Origin: Dromiciops gliroides
Lineage: Eukaryota; Chordata; Mammalia; Microbiotheria; Microbiotheriidae
Direction of reading: 5' to 3'
Length of the DNA stretch: 64,000 nucleotides
Assembly: GCF_019393635.1 (NCBI RefSeq)
Contig: NC_057862.1
Location: forward strand, 678,620,314 to 678,684,313
Part shown: positions 1 to 11,931 of the stretch, in pieces
Position numbering within the stretch: position 1 is the first letter of the stretch
Layout: each line of letters opens with the position of its first letter
Translations under genes and position numbers: made by a program
Notes under the pieces: generated by a model
Databases searched by the model: none
What the model was told of the DNA's origin: nothing
Seen by the model: the letters and a program-made list of their open reading frames with translations, nothing else

Positions 1-540
1 AAATCCCCTTTTCCAGACCAAGTGTCAGCGAGCCATTGTGAGAATCGGGGTGCTACCCCCTGCTAAGAAAGACATTATGAGAATCAGGGCAATGCCTCCC
101 TGAAAAGAAAGCATGACTAGCATCCAGAAGCTGCCTGGCTTCCAGAAGTTACCTCTATTCATAGACCACCTGTAAGTCATATCAATCAATGGACCAGCCA
201 ATTAGCTTAGAGCTGTGTGTGGGGACTGCCTTGCTTCTTGTTCCACAGAGGGCTTCCAGGAGAAGTAGCTGAGGTCTCTTTGGTTCGGAAAGGAGTTGGT
301 GGTGGCAGAAAAAGGGGGAAGGTAGCCAGGTTTCCTAACTTGTGAAAATTTACTCACTTGGATAGCTAGGTGAAGGTGACTTTCTCTCTCTCTCTTTGCT
401 AACCCCTAATATACTTTAATAAATACTTAAAAGCCTGGGCTGTTGCCAAATTTATCAGTAAACTTAGCTGGTTCTCCCACACACACACACACACTCTGGG
501 GGCAGGTAAGGCGACCACGCATTAGATTTTAGACATCACA
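1..540 (+). mobile_element. Possible LTR (ERV-like) fragment at left edge
   Basis: A non-coding stretch with an AATAAA at about 418-423, a short CA run at 480-495 and an end resembling an LTR terminus ('gacatcaca' near 532-540). Organisation (U3-like body, poly(A) signal, CA end) suggests a solo LTR or LTR fragment read on the plus strand. The left end is cut by the window, so no target duplication can be checked. Alternative: unclassified intronic sequence. Confidence 0.35.
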
Positions 541-1534
541 CCCTGAAGTTGCCCTGTTTTGTATTAATGAAAAGCCATGCAAGTAATAGGATTTTCACGT
601 TTATCCCTATTAAATTTCATCTTATTGATTTCAACCCAATGTTCTGTGATGTTAAGACCTCTTTGGGATCTTGACTCTCTCAAACATCATGGCAGCCAGC
701 CTGCCCAGCTTCGTGTCACTTGCAAATGTGACAAATACAACATCAATATTTTCATCTAAGTCACTGACAAAAATGTTGATGAGCACAGAGCTAAGGAGAA
801 GTCCCCTCAGCCACTCTACTAGGGATCTGCCATGGGCTGGTGTGGAACCGTCACTCTTTGGGTCCAGTTACACACCCAAGAGTACCAACATCTGACACAC
901 ATCTCTCCATTTTGTCCACAAGCATTACATTATAGATTGTCTGGTGCTCTGCTGGAATTGATTCAAATGTTTTGTACAGCACTTCCCTGGCCTCCCAATT
1001 ACTCTGGGATGGCTGGTTCTTGAATAAGCCATGTAAGCTTTTCCTTATCTGTTGTTGTTGTTGTTTTAACGGCAAATGTGAGCCCAATAATCAATATTTG
1101 TTTTTCTAATTTTTATGTTTTATTTTTTCCAATTACATGTAAAAACTATTTCCTTTCCTCCCTCTTCTCCCCCTCCTCCTTGAGAAGGCAATTTTATATA
1201 GATTATGCATGTACTGTCACACAAAACAAATTTCCATATTAGCCATGTTGCATGAGAAAAAAAACAACAAGAAAAATAAAGAAAAAAGTATGTTCCCATT
1301 AGCATTCAGACTCTACCAGTTCTTTCTGTGAGGATGGATAGCATTTTTCATCATGACTCCTTTGGAATTGTTCTGGATCATTGTATTGCTAAGAATAGCT
1401 AAGCATTCACAATTAATTATTGTGCAATACTTCTATTATTGCGTACAATGTTTTCCTGGTTCTGCTCATTTCACTTTGCATGAGTTATTATAAGTCTTTC
1501 CAGGTTTTTCTAAAACCATCTTGCTCTATCTTAT

Positions 1535-2478
1535 TGCCATATGAAAAAATGCTCTAAATCACTATTGATTAGAGAAATGAAAATTAAAACAACTCTGAGG
1601 TACCCCCTCACACATATCAGATTGGCTAATATGACAAAAAAAGGACAATAATAAATGTTGGAGAAGATGTGGAAAAATTGGAACACTAATGCATTGTTGG
1701 TGGAGTTGTGAACTGATCCAACCATTCTGGAGAGCAATTTGGAACTATGCCCAAAGGGCTATGGGACTGTGCATACTCTTTGACCCAGTAATAGCACTAC
1801 TAGGTCTGTATCCCAAAGAGATCACAGAAAAGGGAAAAGGACCCACATGTCCAAAAATATTTATAGCAGCTCTCTTTGTGGTGACAAAGAATTTGAAATT
1901 GTGAGAATGCTCATCAATTGGGGAATAGTTGAACAAGTTGTGGTTTATGAATGTAATGGAATACTATTGTGCTGTAAGAAATGATGAGTAGGCAGATTTC
2001 AGAAAAACATGGAAAGACTTAAGTGGACTGATGCTGAGTGAATTGAGAAGAACCAGAACATCGTACACAGTAACAGCAACATTGTGTGATGATCAACTGT
2101 GATAGACTTGGCTCTTCTTAGCAAAACATTGATCCAAGACAATTCCAAAGAACTCATGATGCAAAGTGTTCTCCACATCCAGAAAAAAGAACTGTGGATT
2201 CGGAATGCAGATTGAACCATAATATTTCTACTTGTTTTTGTTTTTCTCTTTTGAAGTTTTTCCCTTTTCTGATTCTTCTTTCACAACACAACTGATGAAG
2301 AAATAATGTTTAATGTGATTGTACATATATAACCTAAATCAGATTGCTTTCTGTCTTGGGGAGGGGGAAGGGAAGAGAGGGAGGAAGAAAAGTTAGGAAC
2401 CAAAAATCTTATGAAAACAAATGTTGAACACTATCTTTACATGTAACTGGAAAATAATAAAATACTTTTATGAAAAAA
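1535..2478 (+). mobile_element. 5'-truncated L1 3' end nested in the antisense L1
   Basis: Plus-strand sequence encodes the L1 ORF2 C-terminal region. 'HCWWSCELIQPFW' (about 1,692-1,730) is followed by a 'FDP...LLGLYPKEI' block (about 1,780-1,820). Then comes a 3' UTR ending in an A-rich 'aataataaaatac' tail near 2,455. Flanking sequence on both sides is L1 in the opposite orientation, so this is a nested later insertion. Degenerate 'tatctta' words flank it, but the target duplication is too eroded to call firmly. Confidence 0.8.
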
Positions 2479-5131
2479 ATAACATCTAGCTCATTATATC
2501 TTATAACATAATAGTATGCCATCACAATCATATAATATAACTTGTTCAGCCATTCTTCAGTTGATAGGCATCCCCTCAAATTTTAATTCTTTGCCACCAC
2601 AAAAAGATCTGCTAAAAATATCTTTGTACATATAGATCCTTTTCCTTTTATTTTTTAAAAAATCTCTTTGGCATAGAGACTTAGTTGTGGTATTTCTGGG
2701 TCAAAGGGTATGCATAATTTTTATTGATAGCCCTTTGGGCATAATTCCAAATTGCTCTCCTGAATGGTTAGATCAGTTCACAACTACACCAACAGTGCAT
2801 TAGTATCCAAGTTTTTCCACATTCCCTCCAAAATCTGTCATTTTCTTTTTTCTGTGATATTAACCAATCTGATAGTTATGAGGTAGCACCTCAGAGTTTT
2901 TAATTTGTATTTCTCTAATCAGTAGTGATTTAGAGCATTTTTTCACATGACTATAGTTTTGATTTCTTCTAAGAACCAACTTATCCTTTAACCATTTAGC
3001 AATTGGGGAATGACTCATTTTTCACATATTTGACCCAGTTCCATTTATATTTGAGAAATAAGGTTTTTATCAGAGAAACTTATTATAAAATCCTTACCCC
3101 CTCCCCCACCTCTAGTTTTCTCCTCTCCTTCTAATCTTAGCTCCACTGGTTTTGTTTGTGCAAACCCTTTTTTATTTGATGTAATCAAAATCATCAATTT
3201 TACCTCCTATAATGAATGTTCTTTATATTTTATCTTCTGACAGGTATGACATTCCATGCTCCCCTAATTTGCTTATGATATCATCCTTTATATCTAAATC
3301 ATGTACCTGTTTTGATCCTGTCCTTGTATACAGAGTGAGATGTTGGTCTATACCTAGTATCTGCCAAACTGCTTTCCAGTTTTCCCAGCAGTTTTTGTCA
3401 AATAGTGATTTCTTGTCCCAGAATCTTGGATCTTTGAGTTTGTCAAACACTAGATTACTATGGTCATTTACTATTGTGTCTTGTATACCTAATCTATTCC
3501 ACTGATCCACTGATCCACTGATCCACCATTCTATTCTTAGCTGGCAGCAGATTGTTTTGATGATTAATACTTTGTAATATAGTTTGAGATCTGATACAAC
3601 TAAATCACCTTGCTTCACGGTTTTTTTTTTTCATTAATTCTCTTGATATTCTTGACCTTTTGTTACCCAGATAAAAGTTATTTTTTCTAACTCAATAAAA
3701 TAAAACTTTGGTAGTTTGATTGATATGGCACTGAATAAGTAAATTTAGTTAGAATTATAATTTTTATTGTATTGGCTTGGCCTACCCATGAGCAATTAAT
3801 ATTTTTCCAATTGTTTAGATCTGACTTTGTTTGGAAAGGGTTTTGAAATTCTGTTCATTGAGCTCCTGGATTGGTCTTGGCAGGTGGATTCCCAAGTATT
3901 TTATATTGTCTACAGTTATTTTTAAATGGAATTTCTTGTTCTATCTCTTCCTGCTGGACTTTTGTTGATAATACATAGAAATGTTGATGGCTTATTTGGG
4001 CTTATTTTATATCCTGCAACTTTGCTGAAGTTATTAATTATTTCGACTAGTTTTTTATTTGATTCTCTAGGATTGTCTAAGTATACCATCATATCATCTG
4101 CAAAGAGTGGTACTTCTGTTTCCTCATTGCCTACTCTAATTCCTTCAATTTCTTTTTCTTTTCTCATTGCTATAGCTGGCATTTCTAATATATTATTGAA
4201 TAATAGTGGTGATAATGAGCAACCTTCACATCTAAAGTTACTGGGAAGGCTTCTAGCTTATACCCATTACAGATAATGCTTGTTGATAGTTTTAGATAGT
4301 ACTACTTATTATTTTAAGGAATGCTACATTTATCCTTATTCTCTCTTGTGTTGTTGATAGGAATTGGTGTTATATTTTGTCAAAGCTTTTTCTGCAGCTA
4401 TTGAGATGATTGTATTATTTTTGATTTTGTTAATGATAAGGTCAATTATGCTGATAGCTTTCCTAATATAGACACAGTCTTGAGTTCTTGGTATAAATCC
4501 CACATGGTCATAGTCTATAATCTTTGCAACATATGACTGTAACCTCCTTGCTAGATTTTATTTAAAATTTTTGCATCAATATTCATTAGGGAAATGATCT
4601 ACAGTTTTCTTTCTCTGTTTTTGCTCTTCCTTGTTTAGGTATCAGCACCATGTTTGTGTCATAAAAGGAATTTTGTAGGATTCCTTCTTTGCCTATTTTT
4701 CCAAATAATTTATATAGTATTGGAATTCATTGTTCTTAAAATGTTTGGTAGCATTCATTTGTGAATCCATCCAGTCCTGGGGATTTTTTCTAAGGTACAG
4801 TTATTTAACTCTTCTGTTAATCTGGATAATTTATATTTTTGCAAATATTCATTCATTTCGCTTAGGTTACCAGATTTGTTAGCATGTAGTTGGTAGCTCC
4901 TAATAATTGATTTGATTTCCTCTTCGCTGGTGGCCAACTCACCCTTTTGATTTTTTATACTGGTAATTTGGTTTTCCTCTTTCTTTTTTTTTTTTTTAAA
5001 TCAAATTAACCAATAGTTTATTTTATTGTTTTTTCTCCCCACAAAACCAGTTCCTGGTATTATTTATTAGTTCGATGGTTTTCCTACTTTTAATTTTATT
5101 CATCTCTCCTTTGATTTTCAGGATTTCCAAT

Positions 5132-6029
5132 TGAGGAAATTGAGGGAACTATGGGGACTGAGACAGCAAGTGGTTAATTGTGGGAACTGAGAGAACCACT
5201 CTGACTCCATCTTGTGACTCAATTCTGGAGCCAGCTCAGTTTCTTTTCTATTCAAATATGGGTCTAGTCCAACTTCTATCTTGTGAGAAAACTTTATTCA
5301 ATTGTGGGAATTGAGACAAAAACTTTATTGTCTTGTTTGGAGCTATCCCTACATGCCTGGGAAACTGGAACACCTCTACCTGCACTTTAGAGACTCTTAG
5401 CTAAGGACCTAGGTTATGCTGACCAAAAACCTAGTCAGATCCAAAAATTGATTGATGCAAGGAATTTTAGCACAATTGTATATCAATATGTTGTATCTGA
5501 AAACTGGCCCCATACTGATCAATCAGTTGATGTTTCCATGTTCCTTTAACTGCTTACAGATACTTGGGGGGAGTGGGACACTGCTTTTTCTAAATTCAGG
5601 GAATTGCACCCCTTCACTCTCTCCCTCCCAATCTGGAAAGTTCCTAATATTTCATCTAATTAGAAATCAGATTACCTAATTTTGTATTATTTCCTTTTAA
5701 CTAAGTGGCCTTATTTGTTGGGGGTGTTGTTGCTGTTGTTGTTGTTTTTTGTTTGTTTTTTGCAGGGCAATGGGGGTTAAGTGACTTGCCCAGGGTCACA
5801 CAGCTCATAAGTGTCAAGTGTCTGAGGCCAGATTTGAACCCAGGTACTCCTGAATCCAGGGCTAGTGCTTTATCCACTGCACCACCTAGCCTCTCTAACT
5901 GGCCTTATTTGAAGTCTATCTTCCCTTATATTCAGGGTCCAAGCTTAAGCTGAAGAGGTCTGGTACCAGTTTGCTTAATAAATTGATATGCTCAGATCGA
6001 ACCTTTTTCTTAGTCTTTCATTCACCACA
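5132..6029 (+). mobile_element. Solo LTR inserted in L1 (contains a SINE)
   Basis: The element begins TGAGG at 5,132 and ends CACCACA at 6,029, flanked on both sides by CAAT (5,128-5,131 and 6,030-6,033). That is a 4-bp target duplication with the TG...CA ends expected of a retroviral LTR. Removing it rejoins ordinary L1 sequence. An AATAAA lies at about 5,979. No internal gag/pol/env is present, so it is a solo LTR formed by LTR-LTR recombination. Net length without the SINE is about 0.7 kb. The ERV family is not identified; a 4-bp duplication fits gammaretrovirus-like elements. Confidence 0.75.
5718..5899 (-). mobile_element. WSINE1-type SINE inside the LTR
   Basis: Minus-strand tRNA-derived SINE with a T-rich 5' edge (its poly(A) tail) and the typical 'gcaccacctagc' head complement at the right. 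Target duplications 'tggccttatttg' lie at 5,706-5,717 and 5,900-5,911. Confidence 0.85.
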
Positions 6030-7179
6030 CAATTTGGTGTTTAATTGGGGATTTTTAGCTCACTCTTTTTCTAGTTGCTCTTTCTCTATTTTACTGATGT
6101 AACTGTTTAGAGATATAAATTTCCCCCTAAGTACTGCCTTGGCTGCAACACATACATTTTGACGTGTTGTCTCATTGTTGTCATTCACTTTAATGGAATT
6201 ATTGCTCATTTCTATGATTTGTTCTTTGACCCACTCAATCTTTGGGGTTCTATTATTTAGTTATTATTCAGTTTCCAAATAATTTTTAATCTATGCTTCT
6301 ATAGCCCTTTATTGAATATAATTTGCGTTGCATTATGATCTAAAAAGGGTACATTTAATATTTCTGCTTTTCTGTATTTGGTTGTGAGGTTTTTATGCTC
6401 TAATACATGGTCAACTTTTGGGTAGATGCCATGTACCACTGAGAAAATGTCTAACCCTTTCTATCCCCGTTCGATTTTTTCCAGATATCTAACTTTTCTA
6501 AACTTCTATTCATTTCCTTAACTTCTTTCTTGTTTATTTTTTGGTTAGATTTATCTAGTTCTGAGAGGGAAAAGTTAAGGTACCCCACTGCTATAGTTAT
6601 ACTATTTCCTCCTGTAACTCATTTAACTTTGCCTTTAAAAGTCTGGAGGCTATACCATTTGGTGCATATATGTTTAGCACTGATATTACTTTACTGTCTA
6701 TGGTACCTTTTAGAAAAATACAGTTTCCCTGCTTATCTCTTTTAATTAGGTTTCTTTTTGCTCTTTCATTGTCTGAGATCATGATTGCTACCCCTGCCTT
6801 TTTTCTAACTTCAGCTGAAGAATAATAGATTCTGCTCCAGCCTCTTCCCTTTACTCTGTGTGTGTCTCTCTGCTTCAAGTATGTTTCTTGTAAACAACAT
6901 GTTGTCTAATTCTGGTTTTTAATCCACTCTGCTGTCTGCTTCTTTTTTATGGATGAGTTCATCCCATTCACATTCACAATTATGATTACTAACTGTGTAT
7001 TCCCCTCCATCCTATTATCCCCCCTCTTTATCCTTCTTTCTCTTTTTACCCTGTTCCTCCTCAAAAGTCTTTTTTCCCCCAATCACTGCTTCCTCCAATC
7101 TAACCTCTCTTCTATAACCTCCCATTCTCTTATACCCCTCCCCTCCTACATCCCTGTAGGGCAAGATAGATTACTTTTT

Positions 7180-7318
7180 CTTTTTCTTTTTTTTTTTTTT
7201 TGGTGAGGCAATTGGGGCCAACAGCTAGTAAGTGTCAAATGTCTGAGGCTGGATTTGAACTCAGGTCCTCCTGAATCCTGGGCCAGTGCTCTATCCACTG
7301 TGCCACCTAGCTGCCCCA
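7180..7318 (-). mobile_element. WSINE1-type SINE with internal deletion
   Basis: Minus-strand copy flanked by 'caagatagatt' (about 7,162 and 7,317). About 25 bases of the usual 'ttaagtgacttgcccagggtcaca' segment are missing from its middle, so it is a deleted derivative. Confidence 0.8.
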
Positions 7319-8029
7319 AGATAGATTTCCATACCCAACTTTGAGCCAATTCTGATGAGAGTAAGGTTCAAGTACTATCTGCCACCACCACCCCCATGTT
7401 CCCCTCCACTGTAAAAGCTTTTCCTTTCAAACCTCTTTTGTATGAGATAATTTACCCCATTCTACCATCCCTTCCCCTTTTTCCCCAGGGCATCTCTTTC
7501 TCACCCCTTATCCATTTACATGCATTTACACATTTACCCATTGTATATATTTATGAAATACTACATTTACTTACTATAGAAGTAGAACCTTTCTCCCTTG
7601 CTGAGATGTTTATGTATGGGATGGTTCTTTCCCTTTCCTCTGGGTTAGAACTTCACACACAGACTCCCAAGGTAAAAACCCTAAACACTTCAATGAGGTC
7701 TTTGATTCTTTGATACTCGGGATAATAATCCATGGTCCTTCTCCCAGGATTTCCCAAATGACTAATACACATTCCGGAAGAGTTCTTTGTCCCTTGCTTT
7801 TTGCTCTTACCCCTAAACCCAGTTGAGTGGTCTCCCCCTTTTTGCCAATACTAACTCCAAAAAGCATCCATTTGGGCCCAAATAGTCCCACAACACTGGG
7901 CATCATTGATGAGACCACCCCAAATTCCTCTTTTTAACCAGCCTTCAGGACATTAAGAAATGTTCCATTTCTACCCTCTCATTCACTTTGCCTACTGACT
8001 GTACTCAAAGATCCTGAAGCACAGGTCTG

Positions 8030-8190
8030 GAATTTGAGGCAACCTGGTAATGTGGAAAGAGACTCATTTCTAATACTTCCTACCTGTGTGACCTTGGGCC
8101 AGTCCTTTAAAGGGAGGCACTCGAGGCCTCAGTTTTCTCATCTGTAAATGAAGGGGTTGGAGTAGAGATTTGAAATCCCTTTCTATAATC
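8030..8190 (+). repeat. MIR-like SINE remnant
   Basis: Contains the MIR-like order 'ctgtgtgaccttgggccagtc', 'cctcagttttctcatctgtaaatg'. Old and diverged; boundaries approximate. Confidence 0.6.
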
Positions 8191-8994
8191 CAACTCCCAT
8201 CCTGGAACCCCCATAAAGAAGAGTGTCCCCTTGGCATATGTCAGAGATGGGACTTTTCTTATATAAAATGGGAAATCTGGGAAGCCATCCTTGATGCTCC
8301 TGCACCATCTTCATCTGGGGGAAGCTGACAGACCATTACCCCAATCCGGGTGACTGAGAGATTTAGATGCCCCACTGCAACCCACTGCAAACACTCTGCT
8401 TGAATAAATCTCCCTTGGACACAGGACTCTTGTGTGCAGAGCAAAGGCCCTAGGGAGGCGTCTGCAGTCAAGTGAAGGAACTAAAAAGGGGCAAGAGAAA
8501 TTGATCAATCTCTTTATTTCAAATTCTTCCAGAATCCCCTCATTCTAACTGCTACCATGAATGGCCCTAATTAAGTCCTTCCATTGGAACAGATCATAAC
8601 CTACCAATGCTTTATAATCCCATCTGACCCTTGTCCAGGGTCTCTCGTTAATTTCCCATGAAAGATTCATCCAATGGATTGGAAGCCATCCCCTGAATCT
8701 CAACATTAAGGAAGTACCAGATTAGCACCTGAGGTGTCCAGCCACAGATCCCTTGATACCTTTTGTACCACTTCTCAAGCACACTGGGAAAAAAAAAAAG
8801 CAAAAATGTTTATATCCATACCACCTGAGGGGGAGAAAAGGCAGAAAAGAGGTTAGATCATTTTGGGGGGGACAGAAAGGCAAGGTCCTGCCCAGAGACA
8901 GAGAAACGATGCTTGCTGGTCTGGGAATTCTCAGGGTCTGGAAGAGAAAGGATTAGTAAAGGGGACCTCTCTGGAAAAAGAGCCAACCACCTAC

Positions 8995-9063
8995 CTCAGT
9001 GACAAAGAGAGTCCGGGGATCAATGATGTCCAGAAAATGCCGGAAGCGGCCATAGAAGGAAGT
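8995..9063 (-). CDS. SFXN5: SFXN5 exon 2
   Basis: The 69-nt minus-strand exon encodes 23 residues beginning [14 protein letters not shown] and ending TLFVTE, matching the sideroflexin-5 N-terminal region directly after its 'PRFQQ' segment. The acceptor is ...ccctgcag and the donor is GAG|gtaggt. Both ends are phase 0, which matches the phase-0 end of exon 1 at 30,539. The stretch contains the start of the sideroflexin family domain ('[13 protein letters not shown]'). Sideroflexins are multipass mitochondrial inner-membrane proteins; family members transport serine or other small metabolites, and SFXN5 has been proposed as a citrate carrier. No frameshift or stop is seen. Confidence 0.95.
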
Positions 9064-9439
9064 CTGCAGGGAGGGAAGGAGAAAAGAGATTAAAATGATT
9101 TCTCCCTCGACAATGAAAAACCCAACCAAAATCTCATCCACATTTTGCATCAGTCAATGATTGTGACCTCCAGGACATCTATCTCACCAAAACCATGCCC
9201 TCTCACTTACCAAGAAGAGGTGGCTCATGGAGTTTGGGGCATTTGTGTAGCCTGCTAAGCCTATGTATCTCAAGATGAGCCTCAGCCCACTCTGGACATA
9301 CACTGAGCCTCCTAACATGGCAGCAGGAAGGAGGGATGGTGGGTAGGGGATCACCTGAGAACACCTGCCAAGGACTCTCAGTGTTCTCCCCCTCTGGCCC
9401 TCTGAACAGTCAGAGCCCCAGCGCTTGGACGTTAGATAC

Positions 9440-9580
9440 ACACTGAACGCCTGCAGCACCAATTAAGCCCTTCCTCTGTGCCAAGTACCGTGCTAAGCCC
9501 CTGGGCATCCAAAAGAGGGCAAAAAGACAGAGCTTGCTCACATTCTAATGGGGAAGACAGTATGTAAATAACCACATGCC
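9440..9580 (+). repeat. Ancient dispersed repeat, family not assigned
   Basis: Shares the sequence order 'ctctgtgccaagtaccgtgctaag', 'attctaatggggaagacagta' with segments at about 18,390-18,510, 22,245-22,345 and 44,445-44,575. It is a recurrent old mammalian-type repeat whose family I cannot name with certainty. Confidence 0.5.
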
Positions 9581-10077
9581 AGATACATTCAGACCTGAAG
9601 GAAGGCACTAGCCCATAGGGAGAATGGGAAAGGCTTTCTGGCGCAGGGGAGATTTGGGCTGAGTCTAGCGGACAGCAGAGGTGAAAGGGGGGAGCCTTCC
9701 AGGGATGGGGCAAACATGATTGGAAGACACGGCAATGGAGAGCCTGGGAAAGCAGGACAGAGGCCTGGAGGCTGAGAAGACTTGAGGTGCAGGCCCAGCG
9801 CTCCTCCAGGAGCCGTGGCATGCTCAGGCCTGCTCCACAGGAAAGCCACCTCAGCAGCTGAGTGGAGGATGCACGGGGTGGCAGGGGAGGAAAACCAGTC
9901 AGGTGACACCCTCTCCCCTAAGGTGCAGAGCTCTGCATGAGCGGAGACTTTTCAATTATCTGCGGGAAGGCTTCTTTGTTCACGCCATCAGCACTTCCCT
10001 CTCTCCCCTCTCCCTCAACTAGTATTCTCCTCCTCCTTCGCCCATCCCTTGTCTCTACGACCAGGGGCTTCCTGAGG

Positions 10078-10640
10078 TCAAGGGCTGCATCTCCCTGTTA
10101 GACCAGGGGCTCCCTGAGGGCAGGACCTGTGTCTCCCCACCTGATCAGAGGCTCCCTGAGGGCAGGACCTGTGTCTCCCCCACCTGATCAGAGGCTCCCT
10201 GAGGGCAGGACCTGTGTCTCCCCCACCTGATCAGAGGCTCCCTGAGGGCAGGACCTGTGTCTCCCCCATCTGATCAGAGGCTCCCTGAGGGCAGGACCTG
10301 TGTCTCCCCCATCTGATCAGAGGCTCCCTGAGGGCAGGACCTGTGTCTCCCCCACCTGATCAGAGGCTCCCTGAGGACAGGACCTGTGTCTCCCCACCTG
10401 ATCAGAGGCTCCCTGAGGGCAGGACCTGTGTCTCCCCACCTGATCAGAGGCTCCCTGAGGACAGGACCTGTGTCTCCCCACCTGATCAGAGGCTCCCTGA
10501 GGGCAGGACCTGTGTCTCCCCCATCTGATCAGAGGCTCCCTGAGGGCAGGACCTGTGTCTCCCCCACCTGATCAGAGGCTCCCTGAGGACAGGACCTGTG
10601 TCTCCCCACCTGATTAGAGGCTCCCTGAGGGCAGGCCTTG
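10078..10640 (+). repeat. Minisatellite, about 13 copies of a 42-43 bp unit
   Basis: Tandem array of 'ctccctgagggcaggacc' units, spaced by 'tgatcagagg' and a run of 4 or 5 Cs that makes the period 42 or 43 bp. Copies differ by few bases (gggcagg/ggacagg, cacct/catct). The edge units ('gaccaggggctccctgagggcagg') resemble the 3' end of an L2 LINE ('gctccttgagggcagggactgtgtct'), suggesting amplification of an L2 remnant. Because the period is nearly a multiple of 3, it creates spurious repetitive open frames on the plus strand. Confidence 0.95.
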
Positions 10641-11733
10641 CATCTTTCCCCATCAGACCAGAACCTCCCTAAAAGGGTGGCCCAAATCTCCTATGTACCT
10701 CCCATTAGTGCCGGGCACAGTGCACTATCCACTGAGGAGGGGATTATTTGGTTGGACACAGAGGAAGGGTTAGAAGCGCCAATGTTGCCTTCATCCCCCA
10801 GTTTCCCTCCCCATAGCCTTTGAAGCTAGGCAGGGGGATGGGCATGGTACCTACCAAAAAGAAGAAAAAGGAGAGTGGTGCCCAGCCAGTCCTGTCTCTG
10901 GCTTAGGACAGTGTTGTGACACAGGAGCGACGGACAGCAACCCTCAACAGAGAAGCACAAGGAGGAAAACTCAGCCAATGCACTGGGGCACTGGCTCCAA
11001 ATGAACACAGAAGCCTCTGGGTGGGTCTGTCTGTCTTTCTGTGTGTCCCATCTGTTTCTGTCTTGGTGGGGAGGGTGTGAAAAAAGCAGGGAGACCAGCC
11101 AGAGAGGAAAGGCCAGAAGGGATAGCAGCAGCCTGGGAGAGTCCACTGTCCCGCCCCACCTCCCCACCTCCAGTTTCCCAAGCTTTCTTTCCCCACCCCC
11201 TTCCTCTCTAAGCCCTTGGCAACAGCCCTGGGCTGCCAGGCTCCTGGGCACTAAAACTGAAATTCTGAGGAGGGAGGCGAGGGCAGCTCCATCCCTCCTG
11301 TATGCCCAGCCCCCGTCACTCCCACGCCCCAGGCACCAAAGGGTGCTGACCTCTCCGGTCTCATCTCCCAGCATCGCCCCATTGCCCCCCCTCCACTCAG
11401 GTCAGTATGAATTTCTCTTGGTGCCCTCCCCAAGCACACCAGACCCACTTATTCCAATGTTCCCGGCTGCTGTGGACATTGGGGTCAGCAGAGGCTGGGG
11501 CTGGGATGGAGTCTGTAAAGTCTGAGGCAGGAGGGGGCTGGGTTCAATGTTAGTAATAAGAATATATGGATCACCTGGATTTGATGGAGGTACCTTATTA
11601 TCCAAAAGTATATTTATGAAACTCTGGGTTAATAGGAGCAAAATGTCCCTCAACTGAACTCCAAAAATGAACTAGCAGATAAAAGACCCTAGTTAGTGAC
11701 TTCTTTTCCCTAAGGATAGTAAATCCTTATCTT

Positions 11734-11873
11734 TTTTTTTTAATTAATAAAGTATTTTATTTTTTCCCGTTACATGTAAAGATAGTTCTCAACTTTTGTT
11801 TATACAAGCTTTACAATTTCAGATTTTTCTCCCTCCCTCCCCCCTCCCCTAGACAGCAGGTAATCTGATATAG

Positions 11874-11931
<58 letters not shown>

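Larger units (their letters stand above)
1095..7620 (-). mobile_element. L1 retrotransposon, antisense to window, broken by three insertions
   Basis: Minus-strand L1 read from its 3' end (near 1,095) to its 5' part (about 7,150; similar-looking sequence to about 7,620 is less certain). Conceptual minus-strand pieces match L1 ORF2 in the expected order. The C-terminal thumb region is at about 3,620-3,223. Reverse transcriptase with the active-site box FADDMMVYL is at about 4,180-3,920. The linker upstream of RT is at about 4,937-4,755. The endonuclease domain with 'KKAGVAIMISD' and 'LNIYAPN' is at about 6,878-6,597. Frames are broken by stops and indels, so it is dead. It is interrupted by a sense L1 3' piece (about 1,535-2,478), a solo LTR (5,132-6,029) and a SINE (about 7,180-7,318). 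Confidence 0.85.
1..8994 (-). other. SFXN5: SFXN5 intron 2 (partial, runs off the left edge)
   Basis: Everything left of the exon 2 donor is intronic. I looked for the next expected sideroflexin-5 exon on the minus strand and saw none, so it lies beyond base 1. The content is mainly L1 from about 1.1 to 7.6 kb with nested insertions. From about 7.64 to 8.99 kb there is unique-looking DNA with one MIR-like segment (about 8.03-8.19 kb); no gene is seen there. Confidence 0.85.

Noticed and set aside
3922..4182. Reverse transcriptase as a domesticated gene
   Set aside because: It is one fragment of a frame-broken L1; neighbouring ORF2 parts are in other frames and interrupted by insertions.
1..8994. 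SFXN5 exon 3
   Set aside because: No minus-strand segment encodes the sequence expected after 'TLFVTE' in sideroflexin-5, so it is presumed off the left edge.
10343..10571. Repetitive open frames in two plus frames
   Set aside because: Produced by the 42-bp minisatellite period; no start context or domain.
10078..10640. CRISPR-like array
   Set aside because: Regular repeats, but there are no unique spacers and the DNA is vertebrate; it is a minisatellite.
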